Origin: a bacterium | GTDB lineage: Bacteria; Actinomycetota; Acidimicrobiia; Acidimicrobiales; Ilumatobacteraceae | Direction: 5' to 3' | Length of the DNA: 64,000 bases | Assembly: GCA_029977615.1 (NCBI GenBank) | Contig: JAPOKO010000003.1 | Span: 56,001-120,000, forward strand | Shown: piece by piece, positions 18,347 to 28,012 of the stretch | Layout: each line of letters starts with the position of its first letter | Numbering within the stretch: position 1 is the first letter of the stretch | The notes under the pieces: model-generated | The model's database searches: none | What the model was told of the DNA's origin: nothing | What the model saw: only the letters and a program-made list of their open reading frames with translations | Translations under genes and position numbers: made by a program

Positions 18347-20134
18347 ATGTCGTCTCCATTGCAGCCATTAGGCGAATCAACATCACTTCGAACCCAACTG
18401 TGTGGTGGCCTGCGGGCTGAGCACATTGGTAACACCGTTACTGTGTGTGGCTGGATTGCCCGCCGTCGTGAGCACGGTGAACACCTTGCATTCCTGGACG
18501 TGCGCGACTTCAGCGGCGTTGTGCAGTGTGTTGTTGATAATGAAACTGATGTCCGATCCGAATGGGTGGTGCAAATCACAGGTCGGGTACAGGCGCGTCC
18601 TGATGGCACAGTGAACACCAACCTTGCAACTGGCGAAGTTGAATTGGCCGATTGCAAAGTGGTCGTGCTCAACTCTGCAGAAGCGCCACCATTTCCAATT
18701 GATGCTCGTGCCGATGATGTAGACGAAAACGTTCGCCTGAAGTATCGCTACCTCGACATTCGTCGCGAGCGCATGCAACGCAACTTACGTATTCGTGCAA
18801 AAGTCAACTCCGCAATTCGTCGTGCTATGGAGTCGCAGAGTTTTGTTGAAGTAGAAACTCCATTCCTCATGCCAAGCACTCCAGAAGGTGCGCGCGAATT
18901 TTTGGTTCCTTCCCGTAAGGAGCCCGGCTCGTTTTATGCGTTGCCGCAGTCGCCCCAACTGTGGAAGCAATTGCTGATGGTTGCTGGTATCGATCGCTAT
19001 TACCAAATCGCTCGTTGCTTGCGAGACGAAGACTTACGTGCCGATCGTCAATACGAATTCATGCAGCTTGATGCCGAGATGAGTTTCGTTACCAAAGACG
19101 ATGTGCTTGGCGCAATTAGCGAAGCGGTGATGGCCGCGGCTGAAGCGGTGTTGGGTGAGCGCCCGCCGCAGATTGAGCAGATCACTTGGCTCGATGCAAT
19201 GAATCGCTTCGGTCTCGATAAGCCCGACATGCGTTTTGGTATGGAACTTATTGAACTCACCAGTGTTTTTGCTGGTACAGAGTTCAAAGCATTTGCTCAA
19301 GCAGAATCCATAAAGGGATTGCGTGTTGATGCAGCAAAATATCCTGACGCCGCGTCATTTGGTCGCAACAAACTTGATGCACTTACTGATCGCGCAAAAC
19401 AAATTGGCGCAAAAGGTTTGGTATGGATGAAGGTGGGCGAGGGCCTCGTGCTGGATTCACCAGTAGCCAAATTCTTGTCTGATGAGGAACGTACCTCACT
19501 TGTTGTAGCTATGGGCGCACAACCCGGTGACCTGCTGCTGTTAGTGGCTGACTCATGGTCAACAACATGTGAAGTTCTTGGCACATTGCGCAACGACATC
19601 GGTCGTCCACCTGTGCACGAAGGGCCATATCGCTATGTGTGGGTTATTGACTTCCCACTATTCGTCGGCATCAATGCCACTACAGGAAAACCGCAGCCAG
19701 GACACCACCCGTTCTGTCAGCCACACCCCGAAGACATTGAACGACTTGAATCAGATCCAATGTCTGTGCGTGCACTCGCTTACGACTTGGTGCTCAATGG
19801 CTGGGAATTGGGATCAGGCTCAATTCGAATTCATGAGCCTGAAATGCAGCGCCGAGTATTCCGTCAGTTGGGTATTTCCGATGAGGAAGCCGATCGTCGC
19901 TTCGGGTTCTTTTTGCAACCGTTTAAGTACGGTGCTCCGCCGCACGGTGGATTTGCTTTCGGTACTGACCGCCTAGTTGCCATTCTTGCTGGCGAAGAAA
20001 ACATTCGTGAAGTCATCGCCTTCCCGAAGACCCAATCGGGAAGTGATCCGATGACGAATGCTCCTACGACTGTTAACCCTGCTCAATTGGCTGAGTTGGG
20101 TATTCGACTGCTTCCTCCGCCGGCGAAGAGTTAG
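18347..20134 (+). CDS. aspS: Aspartyl-tRNA synthetase (possibly nondiscriminating Asp/Asn type)
   Basis: The 595-residue bacterial-type class IIb enzyme has an OB anticodon-binding domain (about 15-110), the catalytic domain with motif 2 (FRDEDLRADRQYEF-like), a GAD insertion and motif 3 GFAFGTDRL near the C-terminus. In the anticodon domain the segment RRREHGEHL places a histidine (H43) where nondiscriminating bacterial AspRS often have one, suggesting it may also charge tRNA-Asn for GatCAB conversion. That specificity is inference. rarA overlaps by one base (TAGTG). Confidence 0.95.
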   Translation: MSSPLQPLGESTSLRTQLCGGLRAEHIGNTVTVCGWIARRREHGEHLAFLDVRDFSGVVQCVVDNETDVRSEWVVQITGRVQARPDGTVNTNLATGEVELADCKVVVLNSAEAPPFPIDARADDVDENVRLKYRYLDIRRERMQRNLRIRAKVNSAIRRAMESQSFVEVETPFLMPSTPEGAREFLVPSRKEPGSFYALPQSPQLWKQLLMVAGIDRYYQIARCLRDEDLRADRQYEFMQLDAEMSFVTKDDVLGAISEAVMAAAEAVLGERPPQIEQITWLDAMNRFGLDKPDMRFGMELIELTSVFAGTEFKAFAQAESIKGLRVDAAKYPDAASFGRNKLDALTDRAKQIGAKGLVWMKVGEGLVLDSPVAKFLSDEERTSLVVAMGAQPGDLLLLVADSWSTTCEVLGTLRNDIGRPPVHEGPYRYVWVIDFPLFVGINATTGKPQPGHHPFCQPHPEDIERLESDPMSVRALAYDLVLNGWELGSGSIRIHEPEMQRRVFRQLGISDEEADRRFGFFLQPFKYGAPPHGGFAFGTDRLVAILAGEENIREVIAFPKTQSGSDPMTNAPTTVNPAQLAELGIRLLPPPAKS

Positions 20135-21414
20135 TGTCGCGTTCGGTGGGAAGCGCCGAAGATCTTTTTACAGCAGCGGTGAACGATCGCTTGCGTGGCC
20201 AAGCTCCACTTGCCGCGCGCTTGCGACCAAAGACTCTTGATGAAATAGTTGGACAACAACACCTAGTTGCCAAAGGTGCGCCCCTTCGCAAACTTATTGA
20301 GGCAGATCGATTGTCATCGGTAATTTTGTGGGGTCCGCCCGGAACGGGGAAAACAACTCTTGCTGAAGTTGTTGCGCTAACAACGAATCGTTCGTTTGAA
20401 CGACTTTCCGCGGTGACCTCGGGGGTTAAAGATGTTCGCGAAGCAATCGAACGTGCGACGGATCGACTAGGGCAACACGGAAAGTCAACAATCGTATTTG
20501 TCGATGAGATCCACCGGTTCTCCACATCACAGCAAGATGCGCTGTTGCCATCGGTTGAAAGCGGAATCATCACACTCATTGGTGCAACAACAGAGAATCC
20601 ATATTTTGAAGTGAATGCACCGTTACGCAGCCGCAGCACATTATTTCGATTAGAGCCATTGAAGACCGAAGATATTCGCGTGCTGCTCGTACGCGGGTTA
20701 GAGGCAGAAGCACTCAACGCAACTGAAGACGCAATGTTAAAGCTGATGCAACTCTCTGGCGGAGATGGACGTCAAAGTTTGACAGCGCTTGAGGTTGCTT
20801 GCGCGCTCGCACGTCCACAAGAAGTGACTCTTGATCATGTTGAAGCGGCGCTAGGTGTAAGTTCATTGCGTTACGGTCGCGATGATCACTACGACGTAGT
20901 TTCGGCGTTCATCAAAAGTATGCGCGGAAGCGATGTTGATGCCTCGGTGTTTTGGCTTGCACGCATGCTCGAAGCGGGTGATGACCCGCGATTTATTGCT
21001 CGACGCATGATCATTTTCGCCTCTGAAGATATTGGTATTGCCGATCCTCAAGCGTTGGTGATTGCAGTTGCAGCGGCCCAAGCTGTTGACCATGTTGGGC
21101 TACCTGAAGCCCAACTCAATCTTTCACAGTGCGCTATTTACCTAGCGCGTGCGCCAAAGAGCAATAGTTCGGCTCAGGCCATTTGGAATGCAAGAGCCGA
21201 TATTCGCAACGGTGTGGATGTTGAAGTTCCTGCCCACCTGAGAGATGCGCACTATTCGGGCGCTCAAGAAATTGGGCATGGAGTGGGGTACCAATCTCCA
21301 CATAATGCTCAATTGAGTGACGAAAAGGTGGAACAGGACTATTTACCTGCGCAAACTACAGGGCGGGCTGTTCCACAGATTCCGTACTATCGGCCGTCAC
21401 AAAACGACCGTTAG
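20134..21414 (+). CDS. rarA: Replication-associated recombination AAA ATPase RarA (MgsA)
   Basis: The 426-residue clamp-loader-like AAA+ protein acts at stalled replication forks. Walker A is GPPGTGKT at 67-74, Walker B is FVDEIHRF, and the C-terminal MgsA domain includes DDPRFIARRMIIFASEDIG. GTG 20134 overlaps the aspS stop. The order aspS-rarA-small protein-alaS-ruvX is the usual actinobacterial arrangement. Confidence 0.94.
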   Translation: MSRSVGSAEDLFTAAVNDRLRGQAPLAARLRPKTLDEIVGQQHLVAKGAPLRKLIEADRLSSVILWGPPGTGKTTLAEVVALTTNRSFERLSAVTSGVKDVREAIERATDRLGQHGKSTIVFVDEIHRFSTSQQDALLPSVESGIITLIGATTENPYFEVNAPLRSRSTLFRLEPLKTEDIRVLLVRGLEAEALNATEDAMLKLMQLSGGDGRQSLTALEVACALARPQEVTLDHVEAALGVSSLRYGRDDHYDVVSAFIKSMRGSDVDASVFWLARMLEAGDDPRFIARRMIIFASEDIGIADPQALVIAVAAAQAVDHVGLPEAQLNLSQCAIYLARAPKSNSSAQAIWNARADIRNGVDVEVPAHLRDAHYSGAQEIGHGVGYQSPHNAQLSDEKVEQDYLPAQTTGRAVPQIPYYRPSQNDR

Positions 21415-21447
21415 GGCAAAGCCCATTGGCCTTGGAGGATTATCTCA

Positions 21448-21693
21448 ATGATGAAGCGACTGTTTTGGTTTGTGCTCGGCGCGTTTGCCGGTGTCTTTGG
21501 TGTTCGCTATGCGAAGAATAAAGCGCGTGAAGCTGCAGAGCAGTTGACCCCGGGCCAAATTGCGGCCGATGTGCTTGAAGGTGCCATGAAACTGGCGCAA
21601 CAGGGAATGGAGATGGTGCGCAATTTGCGCAAGGACGAAGAAATCATTCATTTCGAGTCCGAATCAGTAACGGTTACGCAAAATCAGAATTAG
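21448..21693 (+). CDS. Small membrane-anchored protein between rarA and alaS (DUF6167-like)
   Basis: The 81-residue product has one N-terminal hydrophobic helix (about residues 4-21, RLFWFVLGAFAGVFGVRYA) and then a charged, probably helical cytoplasmic tail. A GGAGG at 21434-21438 supports ATG 21448; ATG 21451 is also possible. The opening sequence and position resemble the DUF6167-type proteins found in the same place in Streptomyces, but I recognise this by pattern only. The function is unknown. Conserved position beside replication repair and alaS suggests it is a real gene. Confidence 0.7.
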   Translation: MMKRLFWFVLGAFAGVFGVRYAKNKAREAAEQLTPGQIAADVLEGAMKLAQQGMEMVRNLRKDEEIIHFESESVTVTQNQN

Positions 21694-21712
21694 CCATTAC
21701 GCGTTACCGAAC

Positions 21713-21718
21713 TAGACT
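21713..21718 (+). promoter_or_regulatory. -10 hexamer TAGACT, leaderless alaS promoter
   Basis: TAGACT ends eight bases before the alaS ATG at 21727, with no Shine-Dalgarno between them. Confidence 0.45.
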
Positions 21719-21726
21719 GTTGGCAA

Positions 21727-24357
21727 ATGTCTGGTTCAAGACCCCCAATTTCCTCTGCGAATGATCTGCGTGAGTCATTCTCTGGCTACTTTGCCGAAAA
21801 GGGGCATACGCGAGTTAAATCCGCAAGTCTCATTCCACATGATCCAACCGTGTTGTTCACCGTGGCAGGAATGGTTCCGTTCAAGCCGTATTTCGTAGGC
21901 GACGAGCAAGCCCCTTATAGCCGCGCGGTCACCGTGCAAAAATGCGCACGCGCAGGTGGCAAGCACAACGACTTGGATGATGTCGGTCGCACCAAGCGTC
22001 ACTTGGTGTTTTTCGAGATGATGGGCAACTTCTCGTTCGGTGATTATTTCAAGAGCGATGCCATTCCTTGGTCATGGGAACTTGTCACTGAAGTATTTGG
22101 CTTTGATGGCGACCGTCTCTGGATAACCGTTCATGAAAGCGATGATGAGGCTGAAGCAATCTGGCATGAAGAGGTTGGAGTGCCGATGGATCGCATTCAG
22201 CGACTCGGCGACAAAGACAACTTTTGGCAAATGGGCGAGACGGGACCATGTGGCCCATGCTCCGAAATTCATATCGATCGCGGACCATCATTTGGTCCAG
22301 AGGGCGGACCTCTGAATGATCCGCACGGTGACCGATTTCTTGAATTTTGGAACTTGGTTTTCATGCAATTCAACCAAGCCAAAGATGGCACGCGTACTCC
22401 TTTGCCGAAACCCTCCATCGACACAGGCGCTGGCCTCGAGCGAATTCTTGCGTTGATGCAAGGAACTGATTCAGTTTGGGAAACTGATGTGTTATTCCCA
22501 CTTATTGAACAAGGTCAATCTCTCACCAGCCGCAAATATCAAATCGGAAATTATGAAGATCGTGACAGTTTCAGCCTGCGCGTTCTTGCAGAGCATGCAC
22601 GTTCGGCAACCATGCTTATTAATGACGGTGTATTTCCCTCCAATGAAAATCGCGGGTATGTATTGCGCCGTATTATTCGTCGCGCTGTTCGCCACGCGTA
22701 TTTATTGGGCACCGAAAAACTGGTGATGCCTAAGCTTTCCGAGACCGCAATTGACATCATGTCTGCCGCTTACCCAGACTTGCTTGGAAATAAAGATTTC
22801 ATTCTTGGAGTAATGACAAAAGAAGAAGAGCGTTTCCGCCAAACCTTGAAGACCGGGCTCACCATTCTTGAAGAGGAACTTTCCAACGGTTCACAAGAGT
22901 TAGCAGGGCCATCAGCGTTTTTGCTGCACGACACATACGGATTTCCGCTCGAACTCACGCAAGAAATCGCCGGTGAACGAAACGTGCGAGTAGACGTTGC
23001 CGGATTCGAACAAGAAATGGGCGTTCAACGCGATCGTGCGAAGAGCGCTCGAAAAGGTGCAAAGGTCGGCGAAGCCACCGTTGAGGCTTATCGCCACGTC
23101 ATGGAAACTCATGGCATTACCGAATTTGTTGGCTACGAGCAAACTGCATGCGAAGCCAATGTGCTCGCAGTTATTCCTGTGCAAGATGGAGAACAAGAAG
23201 ATGTAGATGTATTCCTCGATGTCACTCCGTTCTATGCAGAGAGTGGTGGTCAGGTCGGCGATGTTGGCACTATCACCACATCAACGGGCGAAATTGAGGT
23301 GCTGGACACCATGTTTGCCCTTCCTGGCCTGCGCAAGCACATTGGCAAAATCGTCCGTGGGTCCGTCACCGCCGGACAAAGCGCTCGCGCGGAAATCAAT
23401 GTTGCAGACCGAGACGCAACTCGACGCAATCACACGGCTACTCACATCTTGCACTGGGCTCTGCGCGAGGTACTTGGCGAACATGTGAAGCAGGCTGGTT
23501 CGCTTGTTTCTCCAGACCGTTTGCGCTTTGACTTTAGCCATTACGCCGCAGTAAGTGCCCAAGAGATTGAACGAATTGAACGACTTGCAAACGAGCAAGT
23601 TTTCGCTAACTCTGCAACGAAGAACTATGAGACGTCAAAAGATGAAGCAACGGCCGCTGGCGCAATTGCATTCTTTGGCGATAAGTACGGAGACACCGTG
23701 CGAGTTCTAGAAGCAGGGAAAACGTTCGAGTTGTGCGGAGGTACGCACGTCAAGGCAACAGGTGACATCGGAATTATTAAAATTGTTTCCGAATCATCTA
23801 TCGGTTCCAACCTACGACGCATCGAAGCGGTGACGGGCGAGAACACTTTCAACTATTTACTCGAAACCACTCGCACATTGACTGAAACCGCTGAACTTCT
23901 TGGCACTCAACCAAGCGACATCATGTCGACGGTGCAACGAAAAATCGATGAAGTGAAATCGCTGTCTGATGAAATCAAACAACTCCGTTCGGCCCAGGCC
24001 CGATCGCGTGCGGGTGAACTTGTTGCGAAAGCAACGAACGGACAAGTTGTTGCACGAGTAGATGGCATTTCGCCAAACGATTTGCGCGAACTTGCTCTTG
24101 CTATTCGCCAGAGCCCGACCGTTCAAGCAGTAGTCCTTGGAGGAGTCACTGACACTGGTGGTGTTGCATTGGTAGCAGCCGTTGGCAACGGTCTTGATGT
24201 TGCTGCTGGTGAGCTTATTAAAGATGCTGCCAAGGCTGTTGGTGGCGGTGGCGGCGGCAAGGGTGATATCGCTACTGCTGGTGGAAAGAATCCAGCCGCG
24301 CTGGATGAAGCTCTCAATTTGGCACGTGTTGCCTTGGGCAGGGTGTCTGGTTCTTAA
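21727..24357 (+). CDS. alaS: Alanyl-tRNA synthetase
   Basis: The 876-residue class II enzyme has the aminoacylation domain (ending near residue 440), the editing domain with zinc ligands HTATH and CGGTH, and the C-terminal oligomerisation/C-Ala domain, which contains a Gly-rich run (GGGGGGKG) near residue 840. The length is normal. ruvX starts two bases after the stop. Confidence 0.97.
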   Translation: MSGSRPPISSANDLRESFSGYFAEKGHTRVKSASLIPHDPTVLFTVAGMVPFKPYFVGDEQAPYSRAVTVQKCARAGGKHNDLDDVGRTKRHLVFFEMMGNFSFGDYFKSDAIPWSWELVTEVFGFDGDRLWITVHESDDEAEAIWHEEVGVPMDRIQRLGDKDNFWQMGETGPCGPCSEIHIDRGPSFGPEGGPLNDPHGDRFLEFWNLVFMQFNQAKDGTRTPLPKPSIDTGAGLERILALMQGTDSVWETDVLFPLIEQGQSLTSRKYQIGNYEDRDSFSLRVLAEHARSATMLINDGVFPSNENRGYVLRRIIRRAVRHAYLLGTEKLVMPKLSETAIDIMSAAYPDLLGNKDFILGVMTKEEERFRQTLKTGLTILEEELSNGSQELAGPSAFLLHDTYGFPLELTQEIAGERNVRVDVAGFEQEMGVQRDRAKSARKGAKVGEATVEAYRHVMETHGITEFVGYEQTACEANVLAVIPVQDGEQEDVDVFLDVTPFYAESGGQVGDVGTITTSTGEIEVLDTMFALPGLRKHIGKIVRGSVTAGQSARAEINVADRDATRRNHTATHILHWALREVLGEHVKQAGSLVSPDRLRFDFSHYAAVSAQEIERIERLANEQVFANSATKNYETSKDEATAAGAIAFFGDKYGDTVRVLEAGKTFELCGGTHVKATGDIGIIKIVSESSIGSNLRRIEAVTGENTFNYLLETTRTLTETAELLGTQPSDIMSTVQRKIDEVKSLSDEIKQLRSAQARSRAGELVAKATNGQVVARVDGISPNDLRELALAIRQSPTVQAVVLGGVTDTGGVALVAAVGNGLDVAAGELIKDAAKAVGGGGGGKGDIATAGGKNPAALDEALNLARVALGRVSGS

Positions 24358-24358
24358 C

Positions 24359-24796
24359 GTGCGCGCACTCGGGATTGATCTCGGGAGTAAGCGAATTGGT
24401 GTCGCAACCAGCGACCGAAGTGGAACCATTGCAACACCGTTGACGGTGTTGCAACGATCAGGGTCGCGTGAATCCGATTATCAAGCGATTGCCAAATTGG
24501 TTGCTGAATATGAAATTGAATGCGTCGTTGTTGGACTTCCATTGCACATGAATGGAACTCTCGGTGATGCAGCAAAGTCTGCCATCGTTGAAGTGGAGCA
24601 GTTGACTAGCGTGTTGAATGTGCCAGTTCTCACCTTTGATGAGCGTCGGACAACAGTAACAGCCGACAGCATTTTGATGAGTCAGAACATGAATGCACAA
24701 GATCGTCGCAAGGTGATCGACAAGGTTGCGGCAGCGGTCATGTTGCAGTCGTGGCTTGATGGTAGAAAGTTGACGAAAGATCCAACTCGTGATTGA
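24359..24796 (+). CDS. ruvX: Holliday-junction-resolvase-like RNase YqgF/RuvX
   Basis: The 145-residue RNase H-fold protein begins RALGIDLGSKRIGVATSD, the family signature with the first catalytic aspartate, and later has VVGLPLHMNG and FDERRTTV. YqgF proteins act in 16S rRNA 5' maturation. GTG 24359 gives this N-terminus; an ATG at 24182 in the same frame lies deep inside alaS and is not needed. mltG overlaps the last eight bases. Confidence 0.93.
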   Translation: MRALGIDLGSKRIGVATSDRSGTIATPLTVLQRSGSRESDYQAIAKLVAEYEIECVVVGLPLHMNGTLGDAAKSAIVEVEQLTSVLNVPVLTFDERRTTVTADSILMSQNMNAQDRRKVIDKVAAAVMLQSWLDGRKLTKDPTRD

Positions 24797-25988
24797 TCCA
24801 CTGATCAAGATTCGAAAAGCCGAAGAGCAACCGGCCGAAAACTGGTTCGACGATCCGTGGGACAACCCAGAGGCATTGCACCGTTCGGATCAGCTCGAAG
24901 TTGAAGATCTGCCAAATGAATTCAGAAATTTGTCGCGACCGTTCCTCATTGTTGCCGCTGCAGTAGCCGCTGTCACTTTGTTCATGGGGGCAATTGGTTT
25001 GTGGTACGTGCACCAAGTCAATCCATCAGGCAAAGGTGACCCGCAGTCATTTACCGTCGTAGAGGGCGACACCATTTCATCGGTGAGTCAACGACTTGCC
25101 GACGGTGGCTTCGTTTCGAGCGCGAGTGTGTTCTCCTGGTACGTGTCGCGTAAAGGTGGGGTTGAATTGATCCCGGGTTATTACACGATTGCGCCAAAGG
25201 ACCATATGGGCAACATTATGGCGGTGCTAAAAACACCGCCATCGGCCACCTATCAGAAGGTCACATTTCCAGAGGGTTACACCATCGCGCAAATGGGTAC
25301 TCGACTTGCAGAGAAAACACTTCGCTTGAACGCAGATCAATTCGTGGCAATGGCTAATGATCCATCTATTGAGTCGCCATATCGTCCCGCTGGTCAAAAT
25401 TCGCTAGAGGGTTTGCTATTCCCCGACACCTATCAGATTTCTGGCGATCAAAATGAGCAACAAGTGGTGCAACAACTCGCCAAGCAAATGGTCAGAGTCG
25501 CTTCGCAAGAGGGGATTGATGATGCGCAAGCCAAGGTTGGGCTTTCTCCATACAAAGTGTTGATCGTCGCTTCCATGATTGAGCGAGAAGCAAAAGTGGA
25601 TGCTGATCGAGCAAAAATCGCTCGAGTGATCTACAACCGTCTAGAAACCAAGATGTTGCTGCAGATTGACGCCACGTTGCTGTACAACGCGCCGGCTGAT
25701 GCTGATTTTGCAACTCTCAAGGCGACTGATACTCCGTACAACACGTACATCAACAAAGGTTTGCCCCCAACTCCAATTGCCAATCCTGGTCGTGCATCGA
25801 TTATTGCTGCACTAAACCCGGCGCCGAATCCTGCTGGCACTGATCCGCTGTGTGCAAATGTCCCAAAGCCTTGTCGCTACTTGTATTACGTATTATCGGA
25901 TAAAGAGGGCGGTCATGCATTTGCTGCCACGCTGGCACAACACGAGGCAAACGTTGAGGCAGCTCGTCAAGCCGGACTACTTCCGTGA
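24789..25988 (+). CDS. mltG: Endolytic murein transglycosylase MltG
   Basis: The 399-residue protein has a cytoplasmic acidic N-terminus, one membrane helix (about 51-74), a LysM-like region (FTVVEGDTISSVSQRLADGG) and the YceG catalytic domain with E265 in ASMIEREAKV, equivalent to the catalytic glutamate of E. coli MltG. It cuts nascent glycan strands at the outer membrane face of the cytoplasmic membrane and sets chain length. GTG 24789 overlaps ruvX; the stop overlaps aroE (GTGA). Confidence 0.94.
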   Translation: MIDPLIKIRKAEEQPAENWFDDPWDNPEALHRSDQLEVEDLPNEFRNLSRPFLIVAAAVAAVTLFMGAIGLWYVHQVNPSGKGDPQSFTVVEGDTISSVSQRLADGGFVSSASVFSWYVSRKGGVELIPGYYTIAPKDHMGNIMAVLKTPPSATYQKVTFPEGYTIAQMGTRLAEKTLRLNADQFVAMANDPSIESPYRPAGQNSLEGLLFPDTYQISGDQNEQQVVQQLAKQMVRVASQEGIDDAQAKVGLSPYKVLIVASMIEREAKVDADRAKIARVIYNRLETKMLLQIDATLLYNAPADADFATLKATDTPYNTYINKGLPPTPIANPGRASIIAALNPAPNPAGTDPLCANVPKPCRYLYYVLSDKEGGHAFAATLAQHEANVEAARQAGLLP

Positions 25989-26806
25989 AGTTGAAGACTG
26001 TTGCTGCGGTGCTCGGTTCACCGATTGCGCAGAGCCTTTCACCAGCAATTCATAATGCAGCGTTTGCACAAATGTCAAAACCCTGGCGCTACATCGCAAT
26101 TGATGTGGACGCAGAATATTTTGAAGAAGAAGTATTTGCGGCCAGAGATGCAGGCATGTTCGGTTTGAGCATCACCATGCCACACAAAGATGCTGCATTT
26201 TTGCTCGTGCAAAATCGAGACGAAATATCGCAACGCTCTGGGTCAGTGAACACCATTTTTTTTGGTGATACGGGAACGTTGCATGGAGCTAACACTGATG
26301 GTGATGGCTGTTGCGATGCACTTGTTCGCGGTGGCGCAAGCATTGAAGGAAGTCGTGCAGTAGTCATTGGGGCAGGTGGAACTGCACGGGCAGTAGTTGC
26401 CGCACTAGGACTTCGAGGTGCAGCAGATATCGCAATTGTCAACCGCACGCAGTCACGAGCAAGCGAAGCAAGTGAGTGTGCAGATGTGGCACGCGTAGGA
26501 ACCGAAAGCGACATTGCCGATGCAACGTTGCTCATTAACACCACTTCAGTAGGAATGGGATCAAACGATTCACCAGTTAGTTCAACATTTTTTCACAGTG
26601 CGCTTACAGTTCTCGACGCGGTATATCACCCTCTAGAGACTGCTTTTTTAACTCAGGCGCGGCAAGCTGGAGCACGCACGATCGACGGTTTATGGATGTT
26701 GATTTGTCAAGCAGTTCGTCAAGAAGAATTGTGGTGTGGAATGACTCCAGACCCTCAAGTGATGCGCGATGCAGCACTTGAAGCACTTACGCATCGCGCT
26801 TTGTAA
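25985..26806 (+). CDS. aroE: Shikimate dehydrogenase
   Basis: The 273-residue NADPH-dependent enzyme reduces 3-dehydroshikimate. It shows the substrate-binding SPAIHNAAF, the catalytic K68 in TMPHKDA and D105 in NTDGDG, and the nucleotide-binding VIGAGGTARAV. It begins with GTG 25985 over the mltG stop. It is the first of five shikimate genes in a row (aroE-C-K-B-Q). Confidence 0.95.
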   Translation: MKLKTVAAVLGSPIAQSLSPAIHNAAFAQMSKPWRYIAIDVDAEYFEEEVFAARDAGMFGLSITMPHKDAAFLLVQNRDEISQRSGSVNTIFFGDTGTLHGANTDGDGCCDALVRGGASIEGSRAVVIGAGGTARAVVAALGLRGAADIAIVNRTQSRASEASECADVARVGTESDIADATLLINTTSVGMGSNDSPVSSTFFHSALTVLDAVYHPLETAFLTQARQAGARTIDGLWMLICQAVRQEELWCGMTPDPQVMRDAALEALTHRAL

Positions 26807-26835
26807 TTGTCCCGATTCCTGAGTGGGAGCACGGG

Positions 26836-26841
26836 TAGCCT
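26836..26841 (+). promoter_or_regulatory. -10 hexamer TAGCCT, leaderless aroC promoter
   Basis: TAGCCT ends seven bases before the aroC ATG at 26849. Confidence 0.5.
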
Positions 26842-26848
26842 GTAGAGC

Positions 26849-28012
26849 ATGTTGCGTTATCTCACCGCCGGTGAAAGCCACGGCCAAGCGTTGGTCGTCA
26901 TTGTTGAGGGCCTTCCTGCTGGTCTGAAGGTGACTGCCGAAGACATTCAGGCCGAACTTGGACGTCGCCGTCTTGGTTACGGTCGCGGTCCACGTCAGCG
27001 TTTTGAGCAGGACGAGATTGTGCTGATTGGCGGAATTCGTCACGGTCGCACATTGGGATCTCCAGTTGCAATTGAAATTAAGAACTCTGAATGGTTTCGC
27101 AGCGATGTGTGGCACGAAGAAATGTCACCCGCTCCTGGAGCAACAAAGAAGCCGTTAACTCAGCCACGGCCGGGACATGCCGATTTAACAGGTATGCAGA
27201 AGTACGGATTCACTGATGCGCGCGATGTATTGGAGCGGGCGAGTGCTCGAGAAACAGCTGCTCGTGTAGTCGCCGGTGCGCTAGCCAAGTTGTTGTTGAA
27301 AGAGATCGGCGTTGATATTTTGTCGCACGTAACCCAGATGGGTTCGGCGAAGTCTGAATCAAATGCCAGACCAACTATTCACGATTTGACAGTTGTAGAC
27401 GAGTCGCCAGTTCGTGCGTTTAACAAAGAAGCAGAACTCGCCATGATCGCCGAAATTGAAGCTGCCGCTAAAGATGGTGACAGCCTTGGCGGAATAGTCG
27501 AAGTGCTTGCTTACGGTTTGCCAGTTGGACTTGGCAGTTATGTGCACTGGGATCGCAAAATTGATGGGCTACTTGCACAAGCAATCATGAGTATCCAGGC
27601 CGTCAAAGGTGTTGAGATCGGTGATGGCTTTGAAGTAGCCGGACGACGCGGAAGTTTGGCGCACGACGCAATCTCGTGGGACGCTGAAACTCATTCGTAT
27701 CGTCGCGAAACAACTCTTGCTGGTGGAACAGAAGGTGGAATGACCACAGGTGAACTCATGGTGGTTCGTGCTGCGATGAAACCACTTGCCACGCTAAATC
27801 GACCTACTTTAAAGACAATCGACACAGTGTCAAAAGAGGAAACAGTAAGTTTCAAAGAGCGCACCGATGTCACTGCCGTGCCTGCAATGGGAGTTGTCGC
27901 CGAAACCATGGTTGCACTTGTGCTGGCAACTGAAGCACAGCGCAAATTTGGTGGGGACTCGGTTGAAGAGTTTGTTCGCAATGCGGCGTCCTACGCTGCT
28001 TCAATCCAGTGA
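26849..28012 (+). CDS. aroC: Chorismate synthase
   Basis: The 387-residue FMN-dependent enzyme converts EPSP to chorismate. It carries GESHGQALV near the start, RRLGYGRGPRQRFEQDE, the long RPGHADL and YGFTDARDVLERASARETAARV segments and the C-terminal TDVTAVPAMGVVAE. These are all family signatures. It is co-oriented and overlapping with aroK (GTGA). Confidence 0.97.
   Translation: MLRYLTAGESHGQALVVIVEGLPAGLKVTAEDIQAELGRRRLGYGRGPRQRFEQDEIVLIGGIRHGRTLGSPVAIEIKNSEWFRSDVWHEEMSPAPGATKKPLTQPRPGHADLTGMQKYGFTDARDVLERASARETAARVVAGALAKLLLKEIGVDILSHVTQMGSAKSESNARPTIHDLTVVDESPVRAFNKEAELAMIAEIEAAAKDGDSLGGIVEVLAYGLPVGLGSYVHWDRKIDGLLAQAIMSIQAVKGVEIGDGFEVAGRRGSLAHDAISWDAETHSYRRETTLAGGTEGGMTTGELMVVRAAMKPLATLNRPTLKTIDTVSKEETVSFKERTDVTAVPAMGVVAETMVALVLATEAQRKFGGDSVEEFVRNAASYAASIQ

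Noticed and set aside
24182..24358. Upstream extension of ruvX to ATG 24182
   Set aside because: It would overlap alaS by 176 bases and add residues absent from the family. GTG 24359 gives the conserved N-terminus.
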